A stretch of DNA of 64,000 nt from Massilia sp. CF038 (GTDB taxonomy: Bacteria > Pseudomonadota > Gammaproteobacteria > Burkholderiales > Burkholderiaceae_D): the NCBI RefSeq assembly GCF_900129765.1, contig NZ_FQWU01000002.1, positions 434,001 through 498,000 of the forward strand. The letters are read 5' to 3'. The position numbers and the translations under genes are program-made. Every line of letters starts with the position of its first letter. Position 1 is the first letter of the stretch. The notes beneath the pieces are model-generated. The model worked only from the letters and a program-made list of their open reading frames with translations, ran no database searches and was not told where the DNA came from. Shown in pieces: positions 1 to 11,534 of this stretch.

Positions 1-1
1 A

Positions 2-481
2 TCAGATGTATTTGACTTCGAGGATTTCGTATTCGCGTGGGCCGGACGGCGCCTGCACTTCCACCACGTCGCCGGCGTACTTGCCGATCAGCGCGCGCGA
101 AATTGGCGAGGTCACGGAAATCTTGTTCAGCTTGAGATCCGCTTCGTCAAGGCCGACGATCTGGTAGGTCACTTTCTGGCCGTTTTCCAGGTCTTCCAGG
201 TCGACCGTCGAGGCAAACACCACGCGCCCCTCGGCGTCCAGGGTGGCCGGGTCGATGATCTGGGCGGAACCAAGCTTGCCTTCGAGTTCGGCGATACGGC
301 CTTCAACGAAGGCCTGGCGCTCCTTGGCAGCGTCGTATTCCGCGTTTTCGGACAGGTCGCCATGCGAGCGCGCTTCTGCGATCGCGTCGATCACGATGCG
401 GCGTTCCTTGGTCTTGAGCTGGTGCAGCTCTTCCTTGAGCAGTTCGGCGCCGTATTTGGTAAGTGGAACAGTAGTGTTCAT
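2..481 (-). CDS. greA: Transcription elongation factor GreA
   Basis: The 159-residue product matches the usual GreA length (about 158). The N-terminal half is a charged coiled coil with the family signature [19 protein letters not shown] at roughly residues 36-54, and the C-terminal half is the FKBP-like globular domain ending in EILEVKYI. GreA enters the secondary channel of RNA polymerase and stimulates cleavage of backtracked transcripts. The stop codon is at positions 2-4, so the gene is complete although it touches the window edge. It lies 90 bp downstream of carB on the same strand, separated by a strong hairpin, so it probably also has its own promoter. Confidence 0.97.
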   Translation of the reverse strand: MNTTVPLTKYGAELLKEELHQLKTKERRIVIDAIAEARSHGDLSENAEYDAAKERQAFVEGRIAELEGKLGSAQIIDPATLDAEGRVVFASTVDLEDLENGQKVTYQIVGLDEADLKLNKISVTSPISRALIGKYAGDVVEVQAPSGPREYEILEVKYI

Positions 482-507
482 ATCGTATTAACGTTTCTAC
501 GCAAAAG

Positions 508-553
508 TGAAAACCACAGAGGCGCGCAGCAATACTGCGCGAGCTCTGTGGTT
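508..553 (-). terminator. Hairpin terminator after carB
   Basis: An inverted repeat with 10-bp outer arms (AACCACAGAG at 512-521, CTCTGTGGTT at 544-553) and an inner GC-rich stem (GCGCAG/CTGCGC) lies 19 bp past the carB stop. Read on the minus strand it is followed by TTTTCACTTTTG. The form fits a Rho-independent terminator between carB and greA; it could be partly read through to let carAB transcripts reach greA. Confidence 0.7.
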
Positions 554-571
554 AAGGGTACTGCCAACGGC

Positions 572-3802
<3,231 letters not shown>

Positions 3803-4966
3803 TTAATTTTTCTCCGCGGCTTGCATCAGGCTGATGAAGCGGTCAAACAGGTAACTGACGTCGTTTGGTCCTGGCGACGCTTCCGGGTGACCCTGGAAGC
3901 AGAACGCAGGCTTGTCGGTGCGGGCAAAGCCCTGCAGCGAACCGTCGAACAAGGACACATGGGTCACGCGGCAATTGGCCGGCAGGGTTTGCGCGTCGAC
4001 CGCGAAACCGTGATTCTGCGAGGTGATCATCACCTTTTTGGAATCGAGATCCTGCACCGGGTGGTTGGCGCCGTGGTGGCCGAATTTCATTTTCAGGGTC
4101 TTGGCACCGGAGGCCAGCGCCATGATCTGGTGGCCCAGACAAATGCCGAAGGTCGGAATGCCGCGCTCGATCAGTTCTTTGCTGGCCGCAATGGCGTAGT
4201 CGCACGGCTCCGGGTCGCCCGGGCCGTTGGCCAGGAAGATACCGTCCGGGTTCAGCGCCAGTGCGTCGGCCGCGGTGGCTTGCGCCGGCAGGACCGTCAC
4301 TTTGCAGCCGCGCTCGGTCAGCATGCGCAGGATGTTGCGCTTGACGCCGTAGTCGAAGGCCACCACGTGGTACTTGGCATCCTTCAATTTGCCGTAGCCC
4401 TCGCCCAGCGTCCATTCGGTTTCGGTGAACTCGTAGGCAGTGGTGGTCGAAACCACCTTGGCCAGGTCCATGCCCGTCAGGCCGGGGAAGGAACGGGCCA
4501 GGTCCAGCGCTTGCGCTGGCGATGGCTCGTTGCCCTGAGTTCCCGTCAGGATGGCGCCGCTCTGCGCACCTTTTTCGCGCAGCAGGCGCGTCAGCTTGCG
4601 GGTATCGATGCCGGCGATGGCGACGATGCCTTCAGCTTTCAGGTAATCAGAGAGGGATTGGGTGGAACGGAAATTCGATGCCATGAGAGGCAGGTCACGG
4701 ATAATCAGGCCGGCGGCGCTGACTTTACCACTTTCGACGTCTTCGGGATTGACGCCGGTATTACCAATATGGGGGTAAGTCAGTGTGACGATCTGACGCG
4801 TGTAACTGGGGTCGGTCAGGATTTCCTGGTAACCGGTCATGGAAGTATTGAAAACCACTTCCCCGGTTGTATGGCCGGCGGCGCCAATGGAAATACCTTT
4901 AAATATCGTTCCGTCTGCAAGCGCTAGAATGGCTGGAACGGCTGGGCCAGAAAAAAATGGCGGCAA
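3803..4966 (-). CDS. carA: Carbamoyl phosphate synthase small (glutaminase) subunit
   Basis: CarA hydrolyses glutamine and passes ammonia to CarB. An N-terminal CPSase small-chain domain is followed by a class I glutamine amidotransferase domain with the nucleophile motif FGICLGHQ, the preceding LANGPGDPE, and a C-terminal [11 protein letters not shown] holding the catalytic His and Glu. No ATG fits the 5' end. I chose the TTG at 4966 because a perfect AGGAG lies six bases upstream; the in-frame TTG at 4972 directly abuts that AGGAG and cannot use it. A UUG start is also known for Escherichia coli carA. The protein is 387 residues. It forms an operon with carB. Confidence 0.95.
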   Translation of the reverse strand: MPPFFSGPAVPAILALADGTIFKGISIGAAGHTTGEVVFNTSMTGYQEILTDPSYTRQIVTLTYPHIGNTGVNPEDVESGKVSAAGLIIRDLPLMASNFRSTQSLSDYLKAEGIVAIAGIDTRKLTRLLREKGAQSGAILTGTQGNEPSPAQALDLARSFPGLTGMDLAKVVSTTTAYEFTETEWTLGEGYGKLKDAKYHVVAFDYGVKRNILRMLTERGCKVTVLPAQATAADALALNPDGIFLANGPGDPEPCDYAIAASKELIERGIPTFGICLGHQIMALASGAKTLKMKFGHHGANHPVQDLDSKKVMITSQNHGFAVDAQTLPANCRVTHVSLFDGSLQGFARTDKPAFCFQGHPEASPGPNDVSYLFDRFISLMQAAEKN

Positions 4967-5117
4967 GGGCAACTCCTGATAAAGTTACCGTAGCTGCGCC
5001 ACGTCAGTTCCGACTGCCATGCGTCCCGAGCAGCTTCACTCAAGGGGGATGGCGTCATGTTGAATGAGTGTTGAGTGGGTAGTCGCTACGGTATGTGGTG
5101 AATGGCTAAACCTCCGA

Positions 5118-5146
5118 ATTATAGCGCAAAGCCGCCCTCTCGGCAA
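5118..5146 (-). promoter_or_regulatory. Sigma-70 promoter of carAB
   Basis: On the minus strand a TTGCCG -35 (5141-5146) and a perfect TATAAT -10 (5118-5123) are separated by 17 bp. The expected start near 5111 gives a carA leader of about 145 nt. That leader contains a 9-bp inverted repeat, TACCGTAGC (4986-4994) and GCTACGGTA (5085-5093), that could fold most of it. Confidence 0.65.
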
Positions 5147-5211
5147 TCACCGGCGAAGGCATTGCAGCACATTTTTGATTTGATACGGAAATCGCAATCT
5201 GGAGAGTGAAC

Positions 5212-5625
5212 ATGAGCTTGTTTGGTCTCGAAACCCCGATGGAACGGCCCAGTCCGGGCAAACGCGCTGCTGTCTTTGTGCCCAAGTCCGGGGGCGATCA
5301 GGCCGGGGGCGGCTTGTTTCAAAATGGCTCAGGCATGGTCGGCTACCGCAATCCGGATGGCACGATGACGATCTACTTCGAGAATAATCGCTTCAACGAT
5401 TCTGCCTTGCATAGCTGGCAGAACAAGGTCTTCAAGGCGTACGACAGGCTGGTGAATGGCTCACCGACTGTTAACAAGACCAGCTGCGATGCCACGTCCG
5501 TGGTGCAGATCGGCTTTGTACAGGGGCCGGAGATTCTGGTGATCGAGATGCCGCAACTGACGGACTGGCTCACGCGCAGCAATGCGCTTGATTCCGCGCC
5601 CGAAGGGCCCAACATTCACGCCTAA
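5212..5625 (+). CDS. Conserved hypothetical protein
   Basis: A 137-residue soluble protein of unknown function. The ATG at 5212 is preferred over the in-frame GTG at 5206 because GGAGA (5201-5205) sits six bases before it. The sequence begins MSLFGLETPMERPSP, has a Gly-rich stretch, then an acidic and aromatic body (MTIYFENNRF, TDWLTRSNAL). There is no signal peptide, membrane segment or recognisable catalytic motif. It is a lone gene transcribed away from carAB and convergent with the pectate lyase gene, with a palindromic repeat just past its stop. Codon use resembles its neighbours. Confidence 0.6.
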   Translation: MSLFGLETPMERPSPGKRAAVFVPKSGGDQAGGGLFQNGSGMVGYRNPDGTMTIYFENNRFNDSALHSWQNKVFKAYDRLVNGSPTVNKTSCDATSVVQIGFVQGPEILVIEMPQLTDWLTRSNALDSAPEGPNIHA

Positions 5626-5626
5626 C

Positions 5627-5706
5627 CCACATCGTCCTCGCGAAGGCGGGGACCTATAGCAAATGTGAAGTGCCATGGGTCCCCGCCTCCGCGAGGACGA
5701 TGTGGG
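5627..5706. repeat. Palindromic intergenic repeat, copy 1
   Basis: Inverted repeat with outer arms ACATCGTCCTCGCGAAGGCG and its near-exact complement, and a variable centre. It lies between the convergent ends of the hypothetical gene and the pectate lyase gene, where it could act as a bidirectional hairpin. It belongs to the same family as the copies near 10.0, 18.2, 18.3, 24.3, 27.9, 32.0, 36.4 and 44.5 kb. Confidence 0.85.
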
Positions 5707-5714
5707 GTAAAGGT

Positions 5715-6767
5715 TTATTCAGCCAGGTTGGTCCGCGCACCGGCCGTGGCGAATGCCTTGGCTTTCACATTCGATGCCACTGCCGGCGTGTAGCTGTAAC
5801 CAACCGAACCATACGCCTTGGTCGTCGCCCAATTGGTCGCGTTCACATAAGGATCATCCGCGGTGGTCCAGGTGATGCCGTTACCAACATAGTTGTTGTG
5901 CAGTTCCCAGTAGCCAATGCTGTCGCTGTCACGCGAGGTGACCGGGTTCTTCACATTCTCAAAATAATTCGACTCGATCAAGGCCATCGCACCCATCCGG
6001 ATATTGATGCCCGAGGTTTCCACATTGCCGAAGTAGTTATTGAAGATGTGCGCTTTGCCCCGGCGCAGCAGCGGCAGGCGCGACTTGACGTTTTCGAACC
6101 GGTTGTTATGGTAGGTGGTGAGCGAACCGGCATTGAGGGTATCGCTGTCGCTGTAGCCATTCAAAGCGACCTTCTGATAGTTGTACACGTGGTTGTACGA
6201 AATCGTGATGTGGTTTGCGCCCTTCTTCATATCAATGCCGCCATCAAACGAGGCATCGCCCGCACCGGAGCACGACGTCAGCGATGCGAAGATGGTGTTG
6301 TGGTCGATCCAGACGCGGCTAGGCTTGCCGGTCGAGTTGCCTTCGATGGAAATGGAGTCCGCCGCTTCGCCACCCTGCAGCAAGCCGATCATCATGTTTT
6401 GCACGATCACGTTATTGGCATTGCCGACGATGTGAATCCCGAAGTTGGCACTTGAATCGGGCGCGCCCTTGATCGTGATGTCGCTCTTGTTCTTGATTTC
6501 CAGCGTTTGCGCAGGCTTTTTCCATTGTGCGCACACGTCGGTGATAGTCGCGAAATTGAATTTGCCCGTGTAGTACAGCACCAGGCCGCCGCTGCCAGAG
6601 TAGGCGTTGATCTTGGCCTGCATGTCGGCCAGGGTGGCCACCGAGACCGGGGTTTTGCTGCCGCCGCCCGTGGTGGCCGCGCCGTAGCCGACAGGACCTG
6701 CCACGGCTTGGCCCGCTGCCACAACCCCAACCGCCATCATTGCCAACTTCAAAGAAGTGAATTTCAT
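5715..6767 (-). CDS. Secreted pectate lyase, polysaccharide lyase family 1
   Basis: 350 residues with a clear Sec signal peptide (MKFTSLKLAMMAVGVVAAGQ, cleavage after AVA near residue 23). The body is a right-handed parallel beta-helix pattern rich in Asn ladders. Family 1 hallmarks are SRVWIDHNTI, the calcium-side aspartates in DASFDGGIDMKK, and the catalytic RLPLLRRGKAHIFNNYF region with an RxPxxR-like arrangement. It should cleave polygalacturonate by calcium-dependent beta-elimination outside the cell or in the periplasm. The gene stands alone, with about 400 bp upstream holding two operator-like palindromes. Its presence suggests a plant- or soil-associated organism. Confidence 0.92.
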   Translation of the reverse strand: MKFTSLKLAMMAVGVVAAGQAVAGPVGYGAATTGGGSKTPVSVATLADMQAKINAYSGSGGLVLYYTGKFNFATITDVCAQWKKPAQTLEIKNKSDITIKGAPDSSANFGIHIVGNANNVIVQNMMIGLLQGGEAADSISIEGNSTGKPSRVWIDHNTIFASLTSCSGAGDASFDGGIDMKKGANHITISYNHVYNYQKVALNGYSDSDTLNAGSLTTYHNNRFENVKSRLPLLRRGKAHIFNNYFGNVETSGINIRMGAMALIESNYFENVKNPVTSRDSDSIGYWELHNNYVGNGITWTTADDPYVNATNWATTKAYGSVGYSYTPAVASNVKAKAFATAGARTNLAE

Positions 6768-7005
6768 TGCTGTCTCCGTTAATGTTTTTGTTCCGCCAGA
6801 GTTGGCGGTGGTTGACCGGACATCCGCTGATCTGAAATTAAACTGACAACGTTGCAGGTCTGAAGTGAGAATGCGTGCTAATTGAAGTTTGCGTCAACGG
6901 AGACTTCGCGGCCCAAGCGCTTCAAAAACGTTCAAATATGAACATTTCGAAGCAAGTTCGCCCTTCAGGCGGGCTATGACGCGCATTGAGGAGGAACAGT
7001 CAGTG

Positions 7006-7076
7006 AAAATTTGGACCGACCAATTTGAGAAAAAATTTACATATAGCTCATAAAAACAACATTTGGTCTGACCACA
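7006..7076. promoter_or_regulatory. Pair of operator-like palindromes upstream of the pectate lyase gene
   Basis: Within the 400-bp gap 6768-7167, two palindromes stand about 52 bp apart centre to centre: TTGGACCGACCAA near 7011-7023 and TTGGTCTGACCA near 7063-7074. Both have the TGGTNNNACCA form known for GntR/FCD regulators (PdhR, LldR, ExuR-like). Which gene they control is inference; the nearest downstream gene is the pectate lyase. The rest of the gap shows no gene. Confidence 0.4.
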
Positions 7077-7104
7077 TTCGAATTTTGGTAAGACCGTAAA
7101 CAAC

Positions 7105-7141
7105 AACGTCACCCTGGCGCCCATGTCGCGAGGGTGACGTT
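7105..7141 (-). terminator. Hairpin downstream of the GlcG-like gene
   Basis: The 11-bp arms AACGTCACCCT (7105-7115) and AGGGTGACGTT (7131-7141) form a strong hairpin 27 bp past the stop. On the minus strand it is followed by GTTGTTTACGG, a weak T-run, so terminator function is likely but not certain. Confidence 0.55.
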
Positions 7142-7167
7142 GGATGGAAGCCGGCGTACCGGCTGAA

Positions 7168-7572
7168 TCAGACGAGGGCGGCGATCCCTGCCTTGGCAAT
7201 CTGGGCATCCTGGTCCGACTTGACGCCGGAGACACCGACCGCGCCAATCACCTGACCATCCACAATGATGGGCACGCCGCCCTCCAGCATGCCGTCCAGG
7301 AACGGCGCACTGAGGAAGGAAGTACGGCCGTTATTGATGATGTCTTCGTAGATCTTGCTCTCGCGGCGACCCAAGGCCGCCGTCTTGGCCTTGGCAGGCG
7401 CAATATGGGAGGAAATTGGTGCCACGCCGTCCAGACGCTGCAACCACAGCAGATGACCGCCATCGTCAACGATGGCAATGGCCACCGCCCAGTTATTGGC
7501 CAGCGCTTCGGCTTCAGCGGCCGCGGCGATTTTCTTTACATCAGCCAGTTGCAGTACAGATTTGGTCAGCAT
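7168..7572 (-). CDS. GlcG/HbpS-like (DUF336) protein
   Basis: A 134-residue protein covering a single GlcG/HbpS domain. Characteristic segments are AVAIAIVDDGGHLLWLQRLDG, APAKAKTAA, and the C-terminal GGVPIIVDGQVIGAVGVSG. Members include GlcG of the glycolate locus and the haem-binding, redox-sensing HbpS of Streptomyces; most have no defined enzyme activity. It has no signal peptide, unlike some family members. It appears to be a single-gene unit ending in a hairpin. The family assignment is firm but the role is not; a ligand-binding or stress role would be inference. Confidence 0.85.
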   Translation of the reverse strand: MLTKSVLQLADVKKIAAAAEAEALANNWAVAIAIVDDGGHLLWLQRLDGVAPISSHIAPAKAKTAALGRRESKIYEDIINNGRTSFLSAPFLDGMLEGGVPIIVDGQVIGAVGVSGVKSDQDAQIAKAGIAALV

Positions 7573-7651
7573 GGTGTTTCCTTGTCTTTATCAATTGCTC
7601 GGCATTGTAGAGCAGCCAATTGCGACGCCGATATGGCGCGCCGTATAAGCA

Positions 7652-8581
7652 CTATTGCTGTTGCGCAGCCTTGAGCTTGGCTTTGATCTGCGGCATTACC
7701 GCTGCCGCCGCTTGCTCGCCAGCCAGAATCGCCAAATTGCGTGCTGCAAAGTCGTTGCCAGCCATTTTGCCGAGGGCCGGCTGGATGACGATGTCCGCAT
7801 CCTTGAGCTCGTAGACGTTCAGACGCTGCCCCATGATGGCAAAGGTTTGCAACAGCACTTCGACCGAGCTGACCGCCGCCTGCGCATCGGCCTGCGTCGA
7901 AATATTGACCGCGATGATGAAGTCGGCGCCCATTTCGCGTGCGAAGCGCACTGGCACCGGGGCCACCAGGCCGCCGTCGACATAGGAATGTTTGCCGATT
8001 TTTACAGGCTGGAACACACTGGGCACGGAGGACGAGGCGCGCACGGCCTGACCGGTATTACCGCGCTGGAACAGGATCGGCTTGCCGCTATTCAGGTCCG
8101 TCGCAACGGCGCCGAATTTGCGCTTGAGTTTTTCCATTGGCGCATTGCGCACCGCCTTGTTGACGTAGTCTTCCAGCGCCTCGCCCTTCAGCACGCCCGA
8201 CGACTTGCTAAACAGCAGTGGCAAAGCCCAATCGGAAATGCTGGCTTCATCCATCTCCATGGCCGAACGCTGCAGCGCAAAACCGTCGTTGCCGGCTGCG
8301 TACAGGGCGCCGACCACACTGCCGGCGCTGGTGCCGACCACGATTTCCGGGTAGATGCCCTGCGCTTCCAAGGCCTTGATCACACCAATGTGGGCAAAGC
8401 CGCGCGCGGCGCCACCGCCCAGTGCCAGGCCAATGCGTACTTTTTTGGGCGCCACGGGCGCCACCACCACCGGCGCGACCACGGCAGGCTCGACTGGCGC
8501 CACAGGTGCCGGCGGCGGCGTGGTACCGCAGGCAGTCAGGAAAGAAAGCAGGGAAATCAGGGCAAAACGTTTCAAATACAT
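7652..8581 (-). CDS. Patatin-like phospholipase, predicted lipoprotein (RssA-like)
   Basis: 309 residues starting at ATG 8581. This start gives a lipoprotein signal MYLKRFALISLLSFLTACG with lipobox LTAC; an upstream in-frame start would bury it. A Pro/Val-rich linker leads to the patatin domain: glycine loop LALGGGAARGFAHIGV, nucleophile motif GTSAG and the dyad Asp in YVDGG. These are the features of an active Ser-Asp acyl hydrolase. It is probably anchored in the outer membrane facing the periplasm and may act on phospholipids or acyl-proteins. It lies downstream of phoR on the same strand, 85 bp apart, but there is no sign that it belongs to the phosphate system. Confidence 0.88.
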   Translation of the reverse strand: MYLKRFALISLLSFLTACGTTPPPAPVAPVEPAVVAPVVVAPVAPKKVRIGLALGGGAARGFAHIGVIKALEAQGIYPEIVVGTSAGSVVGALYAAGNDGFALQRSAMEMDEASISDWALPLLFSKSSGVLKGEALEDYVNKAVRNAPMEKLKRKFGAVATDLNSGKPILFQRGNTGQAVRASSSVPSVFQPVKIGKHSYVDGGLVAPVPVRFAREMGADFIIAVNISTQADAQAAVSSVEVLLQTFAIMGQRLNVYELKDADIVIQPALGKMAGNDFAARNLAILAGEQAAAAVMPQIKAKLKAAQQQ

Positions 8582-8666
8582 ATAATCAGTACCGGTAGCT
8601 GGGGGAAGGCAAGCGAACGCGATTGTACCTGCATTCATGCAGAGCGCCTACCGCGCCCCTCCCCGC

Positions 8667-9959
8667 TCAGGCCGCAATCAGGGCGGGCGGCAGGGTCACG
8701 ATGAAGTTGCTGCCTTTGCCTGCTTCGGACTTGATGCACAGGTTGCCGCCGTGGCGCAGCAGCACGTGCTTGACGATGGCCAGGCCCAGCCCCGTGCCCT
8801 GGGTTTCGCGCGAACGGCTCTTGTCAACCCGGTAAAAGCGCTCGGTCAGACGCGCTATGTGGATCTGGTCGATTCCAATGCCGGTGTCGGATGCGACAAA
8901 CTGCGGGCCTTCGGGCGTGTTTTGCCAGATCAGATGGATGGTGCCGCCAGACGGCGTGTAACGCACGGCATTCGAGGCAAGATTGCCAAAGGCGCTGCGC
9001 AGTTCTTCCGCGCTGCCCGTTACATCCGGGCCTTCGACGGTGGTGGTCACCAGATGCTGGCCGTTGGACAGCGCCCTCGCCTCCTGGGCAATGTCTTCCA
9101 CCATGGTCTTGATGTCGACCCGCTCAGGCCGTAGCGGGTAATCAACCGATTCCAGGCGTGACAGGGTCAGCATGTCCTCGATCAGCACCTGCATGCGCCT
9201 GCCCTGCTCCGTCATCAGCTTTAAATGGGAAGCGCGGGTGCCGGCGTCCAGATCGGGCTCGCTGGAAGCAATTTCGAGGAAGCCGACAATGACCGTGAGT
9301 GGCGTACGCAGTTCGTGGGAAGCGTTGGCGATGAAGTCGCGCCGCATTTCCTCGATCCGCTGGGTTTCGGTCGCATCGTGCGTGACCAGGATCTGGCGCC
9401 GGTTTTCGAACGGGATGATCTGGCAGATCAGCTTGCGGTCGCGCAGCGACAGCGTCAGCGGCTGCTCGTAGCGGCCCAGGATGATGTAATCGATAAAGTC
9501 GGGGTGGCGGATCAGGTTGGTCACCCGCATGCCCTTGTCCTTTTCCAGCGTCAGGCCCAGGTGGCGCTCGGCAGCCGGGTTGCACCATTCCAGGAACAGG
9601 ACGTCGTCCATGATCGCCACGCCATCGGGCAGCAGGTGCATGGCCTGACGGAAGCGGGCCAGCCATTCGGTCAGCTCGGACTGGTTGCGTTCATCGTCGC
9701 GGCGCAGGCGGTACAGGCGCGAGAAGATGTTGGTCCAGGAGCCCCAGCCGTCTGGCAAACGGGTGCTTTGCGGGTCGTCCAGCCAGCTGCCCAGCTTGTG
9801 CAGGTAGTCGAGCTGGACGATCAGCAGCGACAGCACCGCCAGCAAGGCCACGCCCAGACCATAGACCGGGCCGAACAGCCAGCCGACCACGGCGCTGCCC
9901 AGCAGAATGAAAAAGACGCGCAACAGCGCGGGGATCCAGAACAGCAGTTTGGGGTTCAT
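8667..9959 (-). CDS. phoR: Phosphate regulon sensor histidine kinase PhoR
   Basis: 430 residues from the ATG at 9959. Two N-terminal hydrophobic helices (LLFWIPALLRVFFILLGS, then GPVYGLGVALLAVLSLLIV) match the short membrane anchor of PhoR. A PAS domain follows (about 95-190), then HisKA with ASHELRTP (phospho-acceptor His near 213) and HATPase with N-box NLASNAVRYT and GTGLGLAIVKH. PhoR phosphorylates PhoB when phosphate is scarce and is held off by PstSCAB-PhoU. An in-frame start at 10001 exists, but its upstream AGGG comes from the palindromic repeat, so I treat it as secondary. It is last in the pst-pho run. Confidence 0.93.
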   Translation of the reverse strand: MNPKLLFWIPALLRVFFILLGSAVVGWLFGPVYGLGVALLAVLSLLIVQLDYLHKLGSWLDDPQSTRLPDGWGSWTNIFSRLYRLRRDDERNQSELTEWLARFRQAMHLLPDGVAIMDDVLFLEWCNPAAERHLGLTLEKDKGMRVTNLIRHPDFIDYIILGRYEQPLTLSLRDRKLICQIIPFENRRQILVTHDATETQRIEEMRRDFIANASHELRTPLTVIVGFLEIASSEPDLDAGTRASHLKLMTEQGRRMQVLIEDMLTLSRLESVDYPLRPERVDIKTMVEDIAQEARALSNGQHLVTTTVEGPDVTGSAEELRSAFGNLASNAVRYTPSGGTIHLIWQNTPEGPQFVASDTGIGIDQIHIARLTERFYRVDKSRSRETQGTGLGLAIVKHVLLRHGGNLCIKSEAGKGSNFIVTLPPALIAA

Positions 9960-10001
9960 CGGTTGATCATTGAGGCAGCTGACTGCATTGTTAACCTTCA
10001 T

Positions 10002-10088
10002 ACATCGCCCTCGCGAAGGCGGGGGGCCATTCCACGCATCCGAATGCGGCGCTGTGGTATGGGTCCCCGCCTTCGCGAGGACGATGTT
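10002..10088. repeat. Palindromic intergenic repeat, copy 2 (between phoB and phoR)
   Basis: Arms TACATCGCCCTCGCGAAGGC and CCCCGCCTTCGCGAGGACGA flank a variable centre. It sits inside the apparent phoB-phoR operon, where a stable mRNA hairpin would be expected to lower or uncouple phoR expression relative to phoB. That effect is inference. Confidence 0.85.
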
Positions 10089-10103
10089 GTAGTGGTGGCG
10101 GTG

Positions 10104-10793
10104 TTACTTCACCGACAGCATATACCCAACGCTGCGTACCGTGCGGATCAATCCTTCGGCTTCTTTCAGCGCCTTACGGAGACGCAGCACGTGCACGTCC
10201 ACCGTGCGTTCCTCGATCACGGCATGGTCGCCCCACACCTTGTCGAGCAGCTGGCTGCGCGAAAACACGCGTTCCGGGTGGGCGAGGAAGAACTTCAGCA
10301 GCTTGAACTCGGCATGGCCAATCTCGATCTTGCTACCGCTGAGCGACACGGTGCAGCTGACCGGGTCAAGCGTGACCTCGCCTGCGCTCATCGCGGTTTC
10401 GGCATGCTCGGGGCTCTTGCGGCGCAGCAGAGCGCGGCTGCGCGCCAGCAATTCCCGGGGCGAGAACGGCTTGGTCACATAATCGTCAGCACCAGTGTTC
10501 AGCCCCGCAATCTTGTCTTCTTCCATGCTCTTGGCCGTCAACATGATGACGGGAATATCCTGGAAATTACGGTCGGCACGAATCCGCGACAGCAGACGCA
10601 GACCAGTCTGATCAGGCAGCATCCAGTCCAGCAAGATCAAATGCGGACTGCGCTGCAAAATGAAGTCCCAGGCATCGGCCACATTTTGCACCGACTTCAC
10701 ATTCCAGCCCGTTTCCCGCAGCGAGAACGTGACCAGCTCAATGATGGCTGGCTCATCTTCCACAATCAGGACGGTGGTTTTATCGACTGCCAT
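10104..10793 (-). CDS. phoB: Phosphate regulon response regulator PhoB
   Basis: 229 residues from the ATG at 10793 (MAVDKTTVLIVEDEP). The receiver domain has the acidic pair ED near 12-13, the phospho-acceptor Asp56 in LILLDWMLP, and the conserved Lys in DDYVTKPFSP. The C-terminal OmpR-type winged helix contains EFKLLKFFLAHPERVFSR and RTVDVHVLRLRKAL. Phosphorylated PhoB binds Pho boxes; two are visible upstream of pstS and ppk. It starts 5 bp after the phoU stop, so it is cotranscribed with the pst genes. Confidence 0.97.
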   Translation of the reverse strand: MAVDKTTVLIVEDEPAIIELVTFSLRETGWNVKSVQNVADAWDFILQRSPHLILLDWMLPDQTGLRLLSRIRADRNFQDIPVIMLTAKSMEEDKIAGLNTGADDYVTKPFSPRELLARSRALLRRKSPEHAETAMSAGEVTLDPVSCTVSLSGSKIEIGHAEFKLLKFFLAHPERVFSRSQLLDKVWGDHAVIEERTVDVHVLRLRKALKEAEGLIRTVRSVGYMLSVK

Positions 10794-10798
10794 CCTGC

Positions 10799-11506
10799 TT
10801 ACGCTCCCGGCAAGGTCACCGCCGGCAATGCAGGCTTGGTGTGACGGATGTCCTTGCCTTCGACCACGTAGATCACGTATTCGGCGATGTTTTTCGCATG
10901 GTCGCCAATGCGCTCGATGGCCTTGGCCACCCACAGCGTGTCCAGCGCGGAAGAAATGGTACGCGGGTCTTCCATCATGAAGGTGATCAGGTTGCGCATG
11001 ATGGACTTGAATTCGTGGTCGACCACGGCATCCTGGGCAATCAGTTGCAAGGCTTGCTTGCCGTCCAGACGGGCAAACGCGTCCAGCGCATCGTGCAGCA
11101 TGTCCGAGGTGGAAGTGGCAATGGTGCGCACCATTTCATAGTGGTTCAAGCCAGGCACGCCGCGGCTGTGCAGGCTTTTGGACGTGCGGGCGATCTTGCT
11201 GGCCTCGTCGCCAATGCGTTCCAGGTCGGTAATGACCTTGATGGTGGCCATGACCGTGCGCAAATCGTTGGCGGTGGGCTGGCGGCGCACGATCAGGTGG
11301 CTGCAGGCGTCGTCGAGCGCCACTTCCAGCTGGTTGACTTCGTCGTCCTCGGCAATCACGCGGTCGGCGCGTTCCGGGTTACCGATGCGGAAGCAAGTCA
11401 TCGCGTCAAGGAACTGGGTTTCGACCAGGCCACCCATCAGCAATACCTTGGAGCGGATGGTTTCAAGTTCGTGGTCGTACTGCTTGGATGAGTGTTCACC
11501 TATCAT
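10799..11506 (-). CDS. phoU: Phosphate transport regulator PhoU
   Basis: 235 residues of all-helical PhoU protein made of two three-helix repeats. Diagnostic stretches are RIGDEASKIARTSKSL in the first half and AIERIGDHAKNIAEYVIYVVEG in the second, each with the ERIGD metal-binding motif. PhoU links the PstSCAB transporter to PhoR and restrains both phosphate uptake and the Pho response. The length is typical (E. coli 241). The gene lies between pstB and phoB, 28 bp downstream of pstB. Confidence 0.97.
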   Translation of the reverse strand: MIGEHSSKQYDHELETIRSKVLLMGGLVETQFLDAMTCFRIGNPERADRVIAEDDEVNQLEVALDDACSHLIVRRQPTANDLRTVMATIKVITDLERIGDEASKIARTSKSLHSRGVPGLNHYEMVRTIATSTSDMLHDALDAFARLDGKQALQLIAQDAVVDHEFKSIMRNLITFMMEDPRTISSALDTLWVAKAIERIGDHAKNIAEYVIYVVEGKDIRHTKPALPAVTLPGA

Positions 11507-11534
11507 TACTGCTCTCCGTATCTAATTTTTCTGA

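Noticed and set aside
6894-7247. A 117-codon minus-strand frame in the gap upstream of the pectate lyase gene
   Set aside because: It overlaps the well-supported GlcG-like gene and a terminator hairpin, and has no ribosome site or family likeness.
10002-10088. Use of the palindromic repeat as the ribosome site of phoR (start at 10001)
   Set aside because: The AGGG is part of the repeat and the added residues (MKVNNAVSCLNDQP) do not resemble PhoR; the ATG at 9959 gives the expected membrane start.
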